NCBI GenBank assembly: GCA_913775305.1
Contig: CAJYIY010000094.1
Coordinates: forward strand, 1 to 64,000
Direction: 5' to 3'
DNA length: 64,000 bases
From: an uncultured Erwinia sp.
Lineage (GTDB): Bacteria; Pseudomonadota; Gammaproteobacteria; Enterobacterales; Enterobacteriaceae
The position numbers were made by a program, and so were the translations under genes. Of this stretch, positions 48,828-57,205 are shown piece after piece. The notes beneath the pieces were generated by a model that was not told where the DNA came from, ran no database searches, and saw only the letters and a program-made list of their open reading frames with translations. Each line of letters starts with the position of its first letter. Within the stretch, counting starts at the first letter, position 1.

Positions 48828-49229
48828 ATGACCTGGGAATACGCGCTTATTGGGTTAGTTGTTGGGATTATTATCGGCGCGGTAGCAATGCGTTTTGGTA
48901 ACAGGAAACTGCGAGAGCAGCGCTCGCTGCAGTATGAGCTGGAAAAAAGTAAAGCTGAGCTGTCGGAATACCGTGAAGAATTAACCAACCATTTTGCCCA
49001 CAGCGCCGAGCTGCTGGACAACATGGCTCGGGATTATCGCCAGCTGTACCAGCATATGGCAAAAGGGTCTAACGATCTGTTACCGAACCTGCCGGGAGAA
49101 AAAAATCCCTTTGTTTATCAGCTGACCGAATCAGAAGCCGATAACGATCAGGCTCCGGTACAGATGCCAAGGGACTATCCTGATAGCGCTTCCGGCCTGC
49201 TGCGCGGTGAACGCCCGGCAGGAAAGTAA
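48828..49229 (+). CDS. zapG: Z-ring associated protein ZapG (YhcB)
   Basis: ZapG/YhcB (DUF1043) is an inner-membrane protein with one N-terminal transmembrane segment and a cytoplasmic coiled coil, linking division and envelope growth. The 133-residue protein starts MTWEYALIGLVVGIIIGAVA (helix about residues 6-22). A coiled coil follows (about 25-85), then the conserved DNDQAPVQMPRDY segment. GGGAG lies 6 bp before this ATG; a reading 16 codons longer is unsupported. It is divergent from zapE. Confidence 0.95.
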   Translation: MTWEYALIGLVVGIIIGAVAMRFGNRKLREQRSLQYELEKSKAELSEYREELTNHFAHSAELLDNMARDYRQLYQHMAKGSNDLLPNLPGEKNPFVYQLTESEADNDQAPVQMPRDYPDSASGLLRGERPAGK

Positions 49230-49238
49230 GCCATTCTT

Positions 49239-49262
49239 ATGGGGTGCCTGGCACCCCATTTT
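49239..49262 (+). terminator. Intrinsic terminator after zapG
   Basis: ATGGGGTG-CCTGG-CACCCCAT followed by TTTTG lies 9 bp after the zapG stop and separates it from degQ. Confidence 0.8.
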
Positions 49263-49349
49263 GTTGCACATATCGCTGTCAGCCACACCTCAGAGCCTGC
49301 ATATGCGGGTTATTCATATCACTTCTCCGGTAACGAGAGCGTCGTAGCG

Positions 49350-50723
49350 ATGAAAAAAAAATCATTTCTGTTAAGCGCATTAGCCTTCAGTCTCGGCCTT
49401 CATCTTGCTCTGGTTGCCCCTTCAGCCCAGGCATCACTTCCTGCGCAGGTGGAAGGACAACCACTGCCCAGCCTGGCCCCTATGCTGGAAAAAGTGTTAC
49501 CTGCCGTGGTCAGCGTCTACGTTGAGGGCACGCAGAAGCAAGACCAGCAGATCCCTGAGCAATTGAAACGTTTTCTGGGGCAGGATGGCGAGCAGGATGA
49601 AGGCTTACAACAGCCTTTTGAAGGCCTGGCCTCCGGTGTGATCATTGATGCGGCTAAAGGCTACGTGTTAACCAATAATCATGTGGTGAGCGGTGCAAAC
49701 AAGATTAAAGTGCAGCTTAGCGACGGCCGCGAGTTTGATGCCAAACTGATGGGTGCCGATGAGCAAACCGATGTGGCACTGATTCAGTTGGAAGGTGCCA
49801 CAAAGCTTACTCAGATCACCATCGCTGACTCGGACCAGCTAAAAGTCGGAGACTTTACCGTTGCGATTGGCAATCCTTTTGGCTTAGGTCAAACGGCGAC
49901 TTCCGGCATTGTTTCGGCGCTGGGGCGCAGCGGCCTGAACCTGGAAGGGCTGGAAAACTTTATCCAGACCGATGCCGCGATTAACCAAGGCAACTCCGGA
50001 GGTGCGCTGGTTAACCTCAACGGCGATCTTATTGGCCTGAATACGGCAATTCTCTCCTCGGCGGGTGGCAATATTGGTATCGGTTTCGCCATCCCAGGCA
50101 ACATGGCGATGAATCTGGCACAGCAGTTGATTCAGTTTGGCGAGGTCAAACGTGGACAGCTCGGCATTAAAGGCACAGAAATGACCGCTGATATGGCCAA
50201 AGCCTTTAATGTTGACGTGCAGCGCGGTGCCTTTGTTAATGAAGTGCTGACCGGTTCAGCAGCAGCGAAAGCGGGGATTAAAGCAGGCGACATTATCACC
50301 AGCGTGGACGGCCAACCGGTGAATAATTTTGCCGAACTGCGGGTGAAAATTGGCACCACCGCGCCAGGGCAGGAGGTGAAGGTCGGCCTGCTGCATGAAG
50401 GTAAACCGACCACCGTCAGCGTTAAACTGGATAACAGTAGCCAGGGCACCGTGAGTGCAGAACAGCTGGTTCCGGCCCTTCAGGGATCGAGACTTAGCGA
50501 CGGGGCAGCCGCAGATGGCACCAAAGGCATTAAGGTAGAGAGCGTTGAGAAAGGTACGCCTGCGGCGCTCGCTGGCCTGCAGAAAGATGATGTAATTGTC
50601 GGCCTGAACCGCACCCCGGTTCCGAATCTGGCAGAATTGCGTAAGCTGCTGGAAGGCAAGCCTCCGCTGCTGGCACTGAATATCATTCGCGGCAGTGACA
50701 GCATCTATTTACTGCTTCAGTAG
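49350..50723 (+). CDS. degQ: Periplasmic serine endoprotease DegQ
   Basis: DegQ is a periplasmic HtrA-family protease and chaperone active on misfolded envelope proteins. The 457-residue precursor begins MKKKSFLLSALAFSLGLHLA with a signal peptide ending AQA near residue 28. The catalytic triad is in LTNNHVVSG (His), TDVALIQLE (Asp) and GNSGGALVN (Ser216). Two PDZ domains follow (about 260-350 and 365-457). It lacks the long Q-linker insertion of DegP, which supports DegQ. I start at the ATG with a signal peptide although the Shine-Dalgarno is weak. Confidence 0.96.
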   Translation: MKKKSFLLSALAFSLGLHLALVAPSAQASLPAQVEGQPLPSLAPMLEKVLPAVVSVYVEGTQKQDQQIPEQLKRFLGQDGEQDEGLQQPFEGLASGVIIDAAKGYVLTNNHVVSGANKIKVQLSDGREFDAKLMGADEQTDVALIQLEGATKLTQITIADSDQLKVGDFTVAIGNPFGLGQTATSGIVSALGRSGLNLEGLENFIQTDAAINQGNSGGALVNLNGDLIGLNTAILSSAGGNIGIGFAIPGNMAMNLAQQLIQFGEVKRGQLGIKGTEMTADMAKAFNVDVQRGAFVNEVLTGSAAAKAGIKAGDIITSVDGQPVNNFAELRVKIGTTAPGQEVKVGLLHEGKPTTVSVKLDNSSQGTVSAEQLVPALQGSRLSDGAAADGTKGIKVESVEKGTPAALAGLQKDDVIVGLNRTPVPNLAELRKLLEGKPPLLALNIIRGSDSIYLLLQ

Positions 50724-50803
50724 CCCCTTTGCGGGCACAGGCTACTGTGCCCGCACAACTCATGTTATCCTGCGTTGCGTACATTCATTCACCGCTTAAA
50801 GCC

Positions 50804-51859
50804 ATGTTCCCTAAACTTTTACGTTCCGTGATACTCGGCCTGATTGTGGCGGGTATTCTGTTGGTAGCCATACCGGGCCTTAAGGTCGGCGGCGATCTGC
50901 TGTCCAAGCCTGGCGACAGCGCCGATCAGGAACCCGTCAGCTACAATGATGCCGTCCGGCGCGCTGCACCGGCAGTGGTCTACGTATATAATCGCAGCGC
51001 CAGCAATGCCTCCGATGTCCTCGGTTCCGGGGTCATTATGGATCCCCGCGGCTATATTCTGACCAACAAACACGTTATCAACGATGCGAACCAGATTATC
51101 GTTCGTCTGCAGGATGGCCGTTATTTTGAAGCGATGCTGGTAGGTTCAGATTCGCTGACCGACCTCGCCGTGCTGAAAATCACCGCATCTAATCTGCCGG
51201 TTATTCCCATCAATCCGAAACGCGTCGCGCACATTGGCGATTTGGTGATGGCCATTGGCAACCCTTATAACATCGGTCAGACGGTCACTCAGGGCATTAT
51301 TGGCGCTACCGGCCGTGTGGGACTGAGCCCATCGCGCCATCAGGACTTCCTGCAAACGGATGCTTCGATTAACCGAGGAAATTCTGGCGGAGCGCTAATT
51401 AACTCGCTGGGCGAGCTGATGGGGATTAACACGCTCTCATTTGATAAAAGCAGCGACGGTGAAACCCCTGAAGGACTGGGCTTTGCGATCCCGACACGCC
51501 TGGCCACCAAAATCATGGATAAGCTGATCCGCGACGGGCGAGTGATCCGTGGCTACATCGGAATTACCGGTGAGGAGATCCCACGCTTTACCGGTCAGAA
51601 TACCCCACTGGAGCACCCACAGGGCATTGTGATAACCGGTATGAACCCTGCCGGGCCAGCGAAGGCTGCTGGCTTACAAATCCACGATGTCATTACGCGA
51701 GTGAACAATGCTCCAGCCGTTTCAGCGATGGAGACCATGGATCAGGTTGCCGAAATCCGCCCCGGCACAGTGATCGACGTTGAGATCCTGCGTAATGATA
51801 AGAAGATAACAATGCCCGTCACGGTGCAGGAATATCCTGAAGAGAATAAGAGCCAGTAG
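50804..51859 (+). CDS. degS: Site-1 serine endoprotease DegS
   Basis: DegS is the inner-membrane-anchored protease that cleaves RseA when its PDZ domain binds misfolded OMP C termini, starting the sigmaE response. The 351-residue protein begins MFPKLLRSVILGLIVAGILL (membrane anchor about residues 8-27). The triad is LTNKHVI (His), LTDLAVLKI (Asp) and RGNSGGALIN (Ser194), with a single PDZ domain near 255-345. It is 80 bp downstream of degQ on the same strand. A longer upstream reading is not conserved. Confidence 0.97.
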   Translation: MFPKLLRSVILGLIVAGILLVAIPGLKVGGDLLSKPGDSADQEPVSYNDAVRRAAPAVVYVYNRSASNASDVLGSGVIMDPRGYILTNKHVINDANQIIVRLQDGRYFEAMLVGSDSLTDLAVLKITASNLPVIPINPKRVAHIGDLVMAIGNPYNIGQTVTQGIIGATGRVGLSPSRHQDFLQTDASINRGNSGGALINSLGELMGINTLSFDKSSDGETPEGLGFAIPTRLATKIMDKLIRDGRVIRGYIGITGEEIPRFTGQNTPLEHPQGIVITGMNPAGPAKAAGLQIHDVITRVNNAPAVSAMETMDQVAEIRPGTVIDVEILRNDKKITMPVTVQEYPEENKSQ

Positions 51860-51879
51860 CGGGTAATGACCTGGCGGTC

Positions 51880-51903
51880 TCGCCCCGTTGACCAACGGGG
51901 CGA
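51880..51903. terminator. Hairpin between convergent degS and mdh
   Basis: TCGCCCCGTTG-AC-CAACGGGGCGA is a near-perfect 11-bp-arm inverted repeat midway between the two stops. Neither side has a clear T-run, so it may act as a weak or factor-assisted terminator. Confidence 0.6.
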
Positions 51904-51912
51904 GATGCGGAT

Positions 51913-52848
51913 TTACTTCATAAAATCTTCGCCAAGGGCGATATCTTTTTTCAGCGTATCCAGCATGTTATCCAACGACTGCTGTTCGAACGCACTCAGC
52001 TTGCCGATTGGACGGCGTTCAGCAATACCCATTTTTCCCAGCAGCAGAGGCTGTGAGAAGAAACGGGCGTATTCGCCGTTACCTTCAACATAGGCATATT
52101 CCACAACATCGCTTTCCCCTTTCAGGGCGCGCACCAGTGACAGGCCAAAGCGTGCAGCTGCCTGGCCCATAGAAAGCGTTGCTGAGCCGCCACCGGCCTT
52201 GGCTTCAACAACCTCGGTCCCGGCATTCTGAATTCGTTTAGTCAGATCCGCGGCTTCCTGATCGGTAAAGCTGACGCCCTCAATCTGCGACAGCAGAGGC
52301 AGAATTGTAACGCCTGAGTGGCCTCCCACCACCGGAACATTCAGCGCGTGAGGTTGCTTACCTTTCAGCTCAGCAACAAAGGTGTTGGCACGAATAACGT
52401 CCAGCGTGGTAACACCAAACAGCTTATTTTTGTCATACACGCCGGCCTTTTTTAACACTTCAGCCGCAATGGCCACCGTGGTATTCACCGGGTTAGTAAT
52501 AATCCCAATCAGTGACTTTGGCGCGGTTTCAGCAACCTGCTGAATAAGATTGCGCACAATCCCCGCATTCACGTTAAACAGGTCGGAACGGTCCATACCG
52601 GGTTTACGTGCCACACCGGCAGAAATCAGAACGACATCAGCGCCCTTCAGAGCGGGGGTTGCATCCTCTCCGCTGAAGCCTTGAATTTTAACTGCTGTAG
52701 GGATGTGGCTAAGGTCTACCGCAACACCCGGGGTCACGGGGGCGATATCATAGAGAGAGAGTTCTGAACCAGCCGGAAGCTGGGTTTTCAGTAGGAGGGC
52801 CAGAGCCTGACCGATACCACCCGCTGCACCGAGAACTGCAACTTTCAT
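51913..52848 (-). CDS. mdh: Malate dehydrogenase Mdh
   Basis: Mdh interconverts malate and oxaloacetate with NAD+ in the TCA cycle. The 311-residue protein begins [20 protein letters not shown] (Rossmann GAAGGIG), and has the substrate arginines in [10 protein letters not shown] and the catalytic His in [13 protein letters not shown]. It is divergent from argR with a 448-bp regulatory gap. Confidence 0.98.
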   Translation of the reverse strand: MKVAVLGAAGGIGQALALLLKTQLPAGSELSLYDIAPVTPGVAVDLSHIPTAVKIQGFSGEDATPALKGADVVLISAGVARKPGMDRSDLFNVNAGIVRNLIQQVAETAPKSLIGIITNPVNTTVAIAAEVLKKAGVYDKNKLFGVTTLDVIRANTFVAELKGKQPHALNVPVVGGHSGVTILPLLSQIEGVSFTDQEAADLTKRIQNAGTEVVEAKAGGGSATLSMGQAAARFGLSLVRALKGESDVVEYAYVEGNGEYARFFSQPLLLGKMGIAERRPIGKLSAFEQQSLDNMLDTLKKDIALGEDFMK

Positions 52849-53213
52849 CCTAAACTCCTTATTATTTTGAGCATGTTATGCCGGGAAATCCATCTGCTTA
52901 CGACCTTAGACGACCTGCGGAATAATAACGATAGCGGGTTTGCCGTTTTGCGTGCTTACGCACTAAAAAGCAGCAAATGCTGAAGATATGCCCGCATTAC
53001 ATTCTGTATTGCTGGTCGCCAGTCATTGCAACATGCAGACATCGTGATCCGGCGTACCTTACACCTATAGCACTTATCCAAACAACATCAATTTTATAAC
53101 AAATTGTTCACTAATTGCGCAGGGTAGTGCACGCCGGTTAAATTTCTTTTCAGTACCAAAATTTGTTAGACTGCGCCCGCCCTTAAAGCTGCAACCTCGC
53201 CTGACATTTCGAA

Positions 53214-53231
53214 TTTGAATAAAAATTCATT
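53214..53231 (+). promoter_or_regulatory. ARG box 1 (ArgR operator)
   Basis: TTTGAATAAAAATTCATT fits the 18-bp ARG-box consensus WNTGAATWWWWATTCANW at every position. It lies about 65 bp upstream of argR and implies autorepression. Confidence 0.88.
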
Positions 53232-53233
53232 TA

Positions 53234-53251
53234 ATTGCATAATAATCTATT
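53234..53251 (+). promoter_or_regulatory. ARG box 2 (ArgR operator)
   Basis: ATTGCATAATAATCTATT matches the ARG-box consensus at 15 of 18 positions and is 2 bp from box 1, the tandem arrangement used by ArgR hexamers. Confidence 0.75.
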
Positions 53252-53293
53252 ATCCCGTTTGGGTATCACCCATTAACTCCCTTTTATCGGTAA

Positions 53294-53767
<474 letters not shown>

Positions 53768-54218
53768 CAGGCACAAGTTATAAGCCCGCTCTCTCCCCCT
53801 CTTTACGTTTAACCTCGTAATGACATCTGTTACACGAGGTTATTCCAGGGCTGTTTTGAAACAGCGCCTGTTATCCATCTGGTAAAAATTGCTACGACAG
53901 CAGATATGACTGGCTTTTCAATCGGGAAAAGCGGGTCGGCCGGTGACCATTTATTTCAGCAGTGTGATCTTCCACGCATAACAGCACAAACAGTTAAATT
54001 GTTCCAGCCTGATGTTTTTACTCGAATTTAACGAGGAAAGCGCAAGTTATAAACAATTCTTATAACCTAAAGTTATTAAAAGCGCACAAAGCCCCAATAA
54101 ATCCCAAAAAATTATTATTAGCGTGCTATTAATATTTCCCGTTATCAGATCTATACTTGTTTCTGTGATGAGAATCACAGTAACTAAAAAGATAAAAAAG
54201 TTGACGAGGAATGAAATT
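53768..54218 (+). other. argR-yhcN intergenic region
   Basis: The 451 bp contain a hairpin (TAACCTCGT 53810-53818 / ACGAGGTTA 53834-53842), possibly ending argR, and a short dyad CTGTTT-TG-AAACAG at 53852-53865. An AT-rich stretch follows, with a candidate promoter (TTAATA 54129-54134, 17 bp, TATACT 54152-54157) and a CRP-type dyad. No ORF is credible. Confidence 0.5.
54163..54180 (+). promoter_or_regulatory. CRP-type site at the yhcN-like promoter
   Basis: CTGTGATGAGAATCACAG contains TGTGA-N6-TCACA, the perfect half-sites of CRP, with 7-bp arms. It begins about 6 bp after a candidate TATACT -10, so it would overlap the transcription start. That position is more consistent with repression, or with use of a different start site, than with classical activation. 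Confidence 0.6.
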
Positions 54219-54482
54219 ATGAACATTAAAACCACTATTGCTGCTCTAAGCGTACTCTCTGCTCTGTCATTCGGTACTTTTGCCGCAGAATCAGTTAACA
54301 CCACTCAGGCGCAAAATCTCCAGCCAATCGGTGTAATTAGTGTCAGCGGCATCACTGGTTCACCCATGGATATCCGCCAGGCGCTGGACAAGAAAGCCAC
54401 GGACAAAGGGGCCAGTGCATACCGTGTTATCGAGAGTTATCAAAACGGTAACTGGCATGCGACCGCTGAGATTTATCAATAA
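54219..54482 (+). CDS. yhcN: YhcN-type DUF1471 periplasmic stress protein, copy 1
   Basis: DUF1471 (YdgH/BhsA/McbA family) proteins are small periplasmic proteins tied to acid, oxidative stress and biofilm responses. The 87-residue precursor has a signal peptide (MNIKTTIAALSVLSALSFG, ending FAAES). The domain core is IGVISVSGITGSPMDIRQAL, followed by KGASAYRVIES and the terminal WHATAEIYQ. It is closest to E. coli YhcN, which also follows argR. GAGGAA precedes the ATG. It is the first of three tandem paralogues. Confidence 0.93.
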   Translation: MNIKTTIAALSVLSALSFGTFAAESVNTTQAQNLQPIGVISVSGITGSPMDIRQALDKKATDKGASAYRVIESYQNGNWHATAEIYQ

Positions 54483-54585
54483 AACCGTTATAGAACGTAA
54501 TTCAATATCAATACGATAACCCCAAGAATAATAAATGCTTGTTAATCCTTTCGGTTATCGAAGAACATTATCTGGAGTCACTATC

Positions 54586-54855
54586 ATGAAAACTGCATTC
54601 ACTCTTGCTGCGTTAGGTCTTGCTTCTGTTATTTCATTCGGTGCCAGCGCTGCGCAGCTGGTCACCAACGAACAGGTGGCTCAACAGAATCTCCAGTCTG
54701 TGGGCACCGTCAGCGTGAGCGGTATTGACGCTGCGCCAAGTGATATCCGTCAGCAGCTGTCCGATAAAGCCGACCAGCAGGGGGCAACGTCTTATCGCGT
54801 GATCGAAGCACACAACGATGGCAACTATCACGCAACGGCGGAACTGTATAAATAA
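54586..54855 (+). CDS. YhcN-type DUF1471 protein, copy 2
   Basis: The 89-residue precursor begins MKTAFTLAALGLASVISFGA with a signal peptide ending GASA. It has the DUF1471 core VGTVSVSGIDAAPSDIRQQL, followed by QGATSYRVIEA and the terminal YHATAELYK. GGAG lies 8 bp before the ATG. It is about 100 bp after copy 1 and diverged from both neighbours in the signal peptide, so the duplication is not recent. Confidence 0.92.
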   Translation: MKTAFTLAALGLASVISFGASAAQLVTNEQVAQQNLQSVGTVSVSGIDAAPSDIRQQLSDKADQQGATSYRVIEAHNDGNYHATAELYK

Positions 54856-54952
54856 GCTATTGAACCGGATGCCGTACTTCCGGTGAGAATATCGACGACC
54901 AGGTCTTTATGCTGTGGCCCGTAGGTTGTTGATTGCAAATGGGAGATTACAT

Positions 54953-55216
54953 ATGAAAATGAAAACCACTCTCGCTGCATTAAGTCTTCTGTCTGTCGTC
55001 GGTTTTGGCGCTTCTGCAGCCGAACCGGTTAATAGCCATCAGGCAGAGAACTTGCAATCTGCGGGAACAATTACCTTAAGCGGCGTGGCCGGAGTACCAT
55101 CGGACATTCGCCAGCAGCTGTCACAGAAAGCGGATATGCAGGGTGCCACTGCTTACCGCGTTGTGGAGGCCCGTAATCAGGACAGCTGGCACGTCACCGC
55201 TGAAATTTACAAGTAA
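54953..55216 (+). CDS. YhcN-type DUF1471 protein, copy 3
   Basis: The 87-residue precursor begins MKMKTTLAALSLLSVVGFGA with a signal peptide ending ASAAE. Its mature core is AGTITLSGVAGVPSDIRQQL, followed by QGATAYRVVEA and the terminal WHVTAEIYK. GGGAG precedes the ATG at 54953. It closes the three-gene array and is followed by an intrinsic terminator. Confidence 0.92.
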   Translation: MKMKTTLAALSLLSVVGFGASAAEPVNSHQAENLQSAGTITLSGVAGVPSDIRQQLSQKADMQGATAYRVVEARNQDSWHVTAEIYK

Positions 55217-55263
55217 TTCCTCGTCATGGCTATCCGTTGATAGCCCGCTAAGACGAACTTTTT

Positions 55264-55288
55264 GGCCCCGTTCGCAGGGGCCCTTTTT
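55264..55288 (+). terminator. Intrinsic terminator after the DUF1471 array
   Basis: GGCCCC-GTTCGCA-GGGGCC followed by CTTTTTG lies about 50 bp after copy 3 and before the convergent barstar-like gene. Confidence 0.85.
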
Positions 55289-55296
55289 GAAAGAAG

Positions 55297-55566
55297 CTAT
55301 CTCACGTTGAAACAGATTTTGCCTTCAAGCTCCTCTTCCACTTCCTCAAACAGCAGGATCAGCGCACCATAGCGACGCTTCTGACCACTTCCCAGGTTGA
55401 TGAACTCAATTTCCAGCGGCAACGGCACTTTCGCCGCGATCAGCACATCCCATAAACTGTCGAGATCGCTAATACCGTGCGGCTCAAGTGTAAAGCGTTC
55501 GCTGAACTGACGGTAAAAATGTGCACTATCGACAATCACGTTAAAGTCAAAAATCTCTTTTCTCAT
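55297..55566 (-). CDS. yhcO: Barstar-family protein YhcO
   Basis: YhcO belongs to the barstar (ribonuclease inhibitor) fold. The 89-residue protein shows FDFNVIVDSAHFYRQFSERF and the conserved barstar segment ISDLDSLWDVLIAAKVPLPL, then EIEFINLGSGQKRRYGAL and an acidic C-terminal helix. GGAG lies 8 bp before the ATG at 55566; a longer reading is unlikely. No barnase-type RNase gene is adjacent, so its partner is unknown. In E. coli yhcO also lies between yhcN and aaeB. Confidence 0.92.
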   Translation of the reverse strand: MRKEIFDFNVIVDSAHFYRQFSERFTLEPHGISDLDSLWDVLIAAKVPLPLEIEFINLGSGQKRRYGALILLFEEVEEELEGKICFNVR

Positions 55567-55617
55567 TAAGGCTGCTCCGCTGAAAAAACTGCCGGGCGGC
55601 ATACACCGCCCGCCGGG

Positions 55618-57072
55618 TTACAGTCCGCCAATATGCAGGGCTTTCACCTCAAGAAATTCCTCCAGGCCCAGTACCGACCCTTCTCGCCCCAGGCCGGATT
55701 CTTTCACGCCACCAAAGGGAGCCAGCTCGGTTGATACCGCGCATTGATTGATTCCCACCATACCGCTTTCCAGCGCCGCTGATACGCGAAATACCCGCTG
55801 TAAATTTTGCGTGTAAAAGTACGCCGCCAGACCAAACTCAGTATCGTTGGCCCGGCGAATCACCTCGTCTTCATTATCGAAACGGAAGCAGGCGGCCACC
55901 GGGCCAAAGGTCTCTTCTTTTGCCAGTTTCATCTTTTCACTGGCATCGGCAATGACCGTTGGCTGCCAGAAATTACCGCCGAGTTGATGCCGCGCCCCAC
56001 CAGCAACGATACGTCCTCCGTTAGCCACGGCATCATCAACGTGTTCTTCGACCTTCTTCAGCGCTGAAGCGTCGATAAGCGGTCCGACGATGACCCCTTC
56101 TTCTGTTCCGTTACCGACTTTCAGTTTTTTCACTTCTTCAGCCAGTTGGTTTACGAAGCGGTCATAGATATTGTTGTGAATATAGAAACGATTGACGCTG
56201 ACGCAAACCTGACCAGCATTGCGGAATTTATTGGCTATTGCCCCCTGTACTGCAGCATCGATATCCGCATCCTCAAACACGATATAAGGTGCATTGCCCC
56301 CCAGTTCCATCGACACTTTTTTCATCGTTTCTGCCGCATTGCGCATCAGCAGCTTGCCAACCTGTGTAGAGCCGGTGAAGGAAATTTTTCTCACCTCTTT
56401 ACTGGCCATAATAGCGTGACTGACAGCCTCAGTATCACCGGCCACGGCATTAAGCACACCGTCGGGCACTCCAGCTTTTTTCGCCAGCGCTAACAGTGCA
56501 AAGGCCGACAGAGGGGTGTTGTTGGCGGGTTTGATAATCCCGGTACAGCCCGCAGCCAGCGCCGGGCCGAGTTTACGGGTCAGCATCGCCATCGGGAAAT
56601 TCCACGGGGTGATAGCCGCCACCACGCCTATTGGCTCACGAGTCGCAAAGATTCGCGTTCCGGGCTGGGCAGGTGGAATAATTTCACCATTAGCGCGCTT
56701 GGCCTGTTCGGCAAACCACTGAATAAAGCTGGCGGCATACAGCACCTCTCCCTCAGCTTCTTTGAGTGGTTTGCCCTGCTCTGCGGTCATCAATTGTGCC
56801 AGCCAGGTTTTGTTTTCCAGCATCAGCTGATACCAGCGATAAAGAATTTCCGAACGCTGGCTCGCCGTTTTCGCGCGCCAGGCCGGGAAGGCTGCCGCTG
56901 CGGCCGCAATGGCCTGTTCAGTTTCGGTCTTGCCCGCCTTAGCCACTTCAGCGATCGTTTCCCCCGTAGCAGGATTCAGAACCGGGAACGTGCTCTCCGT
57001 TTGCAGCCACTTTCCCGCAGCCAGGTATCCGGTCTGGAACAGTTCATTATCCTTAAATGATGAGATCGTCAT
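55618..57072 (-). CDS. gabD: NAD(P)-dependent aldehyde dehydrogenase, GabD (succinate-semialdehyde) type
   Basis: The 484-residue protein is a class I aldehyde dehydrogenase. The cofactor region has TPWNFPMAML and FTGSTQVGK. The catalytic glutamate is in MELGGNAPYIVF and the nucleophilic Cys in RNAGQVCVSVNRFY. The C terminus is ELAPFGGVKESGLGREGSV. Overall resemblance is to succinate-semialdehyde dehydrogenase GabD, which oxidises succinate semialdehyde to succinate, but other small aldehydes are possible. AGGAGG lies 4-5 bp before the ATG at 57072. It lies alone between yhcO and aaeB, where E. coli has no such gene. Confidence 0.85.
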   Translation of the reverse strand: MTISSFKDNELFQTGYLAAGKWLQTESTFPVLNPATGETIAEVAKAGKTETEQAIAAAAAAFPAWRAKTASQRSEILYRWYQLMLENKTWLAQLMTAEQGKPLKEAEGEVLYAASFIQWFAEQAKRANGEIIPPAQPGTRIFATREPIGVVAAITPWNFPMAMLTRKLGPALAAGCTGIIKPANNTPLSAFALLALAKKAGVPDGVLNAVAGDTEAVSHAIMASKEVRKISFTGSTQVGKLLMRNAAETMKKVSMELGGNAPYIVFEDADIDAAVQGAIANKFRNAGQVCVSVNRFYIHNNIYDRFVNQLAEEVKKLKVGNGTEEGVIVGPLIDASALKKVEEHVDDAVANGGRIVAGGARHQLGGNFWQPTVIADASEKMKLAKEETFGPVAACFRFDNEDEVIRRANDTEFGLAAYFYTQNLQRVFRVSAALESGMVGINQCAVSTELAPFGGVKESGLGREGSVLGLEEFLEVKALHIGGL

Positions 57073-57205
57073 GATTCCTCCTGTGTGAATTGCCGTTATC
57101 TGAATCAGTATAGATGGCAAACTCATGCCGTTTTGTGACGGAATGATATCGTCAGGCGGAAAAGTACGAGGTCTGTGCCGGTAGCCTGCACTACCGGCGG
57201 CAGGA

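Noticed and set aside
55297..55566. Antitoxin of a barnase-barstar toxin-antitoxin pair
   Set aside because: No RNase-toxin gene is adjacent, and the gene sits at the conserved yhcO position.
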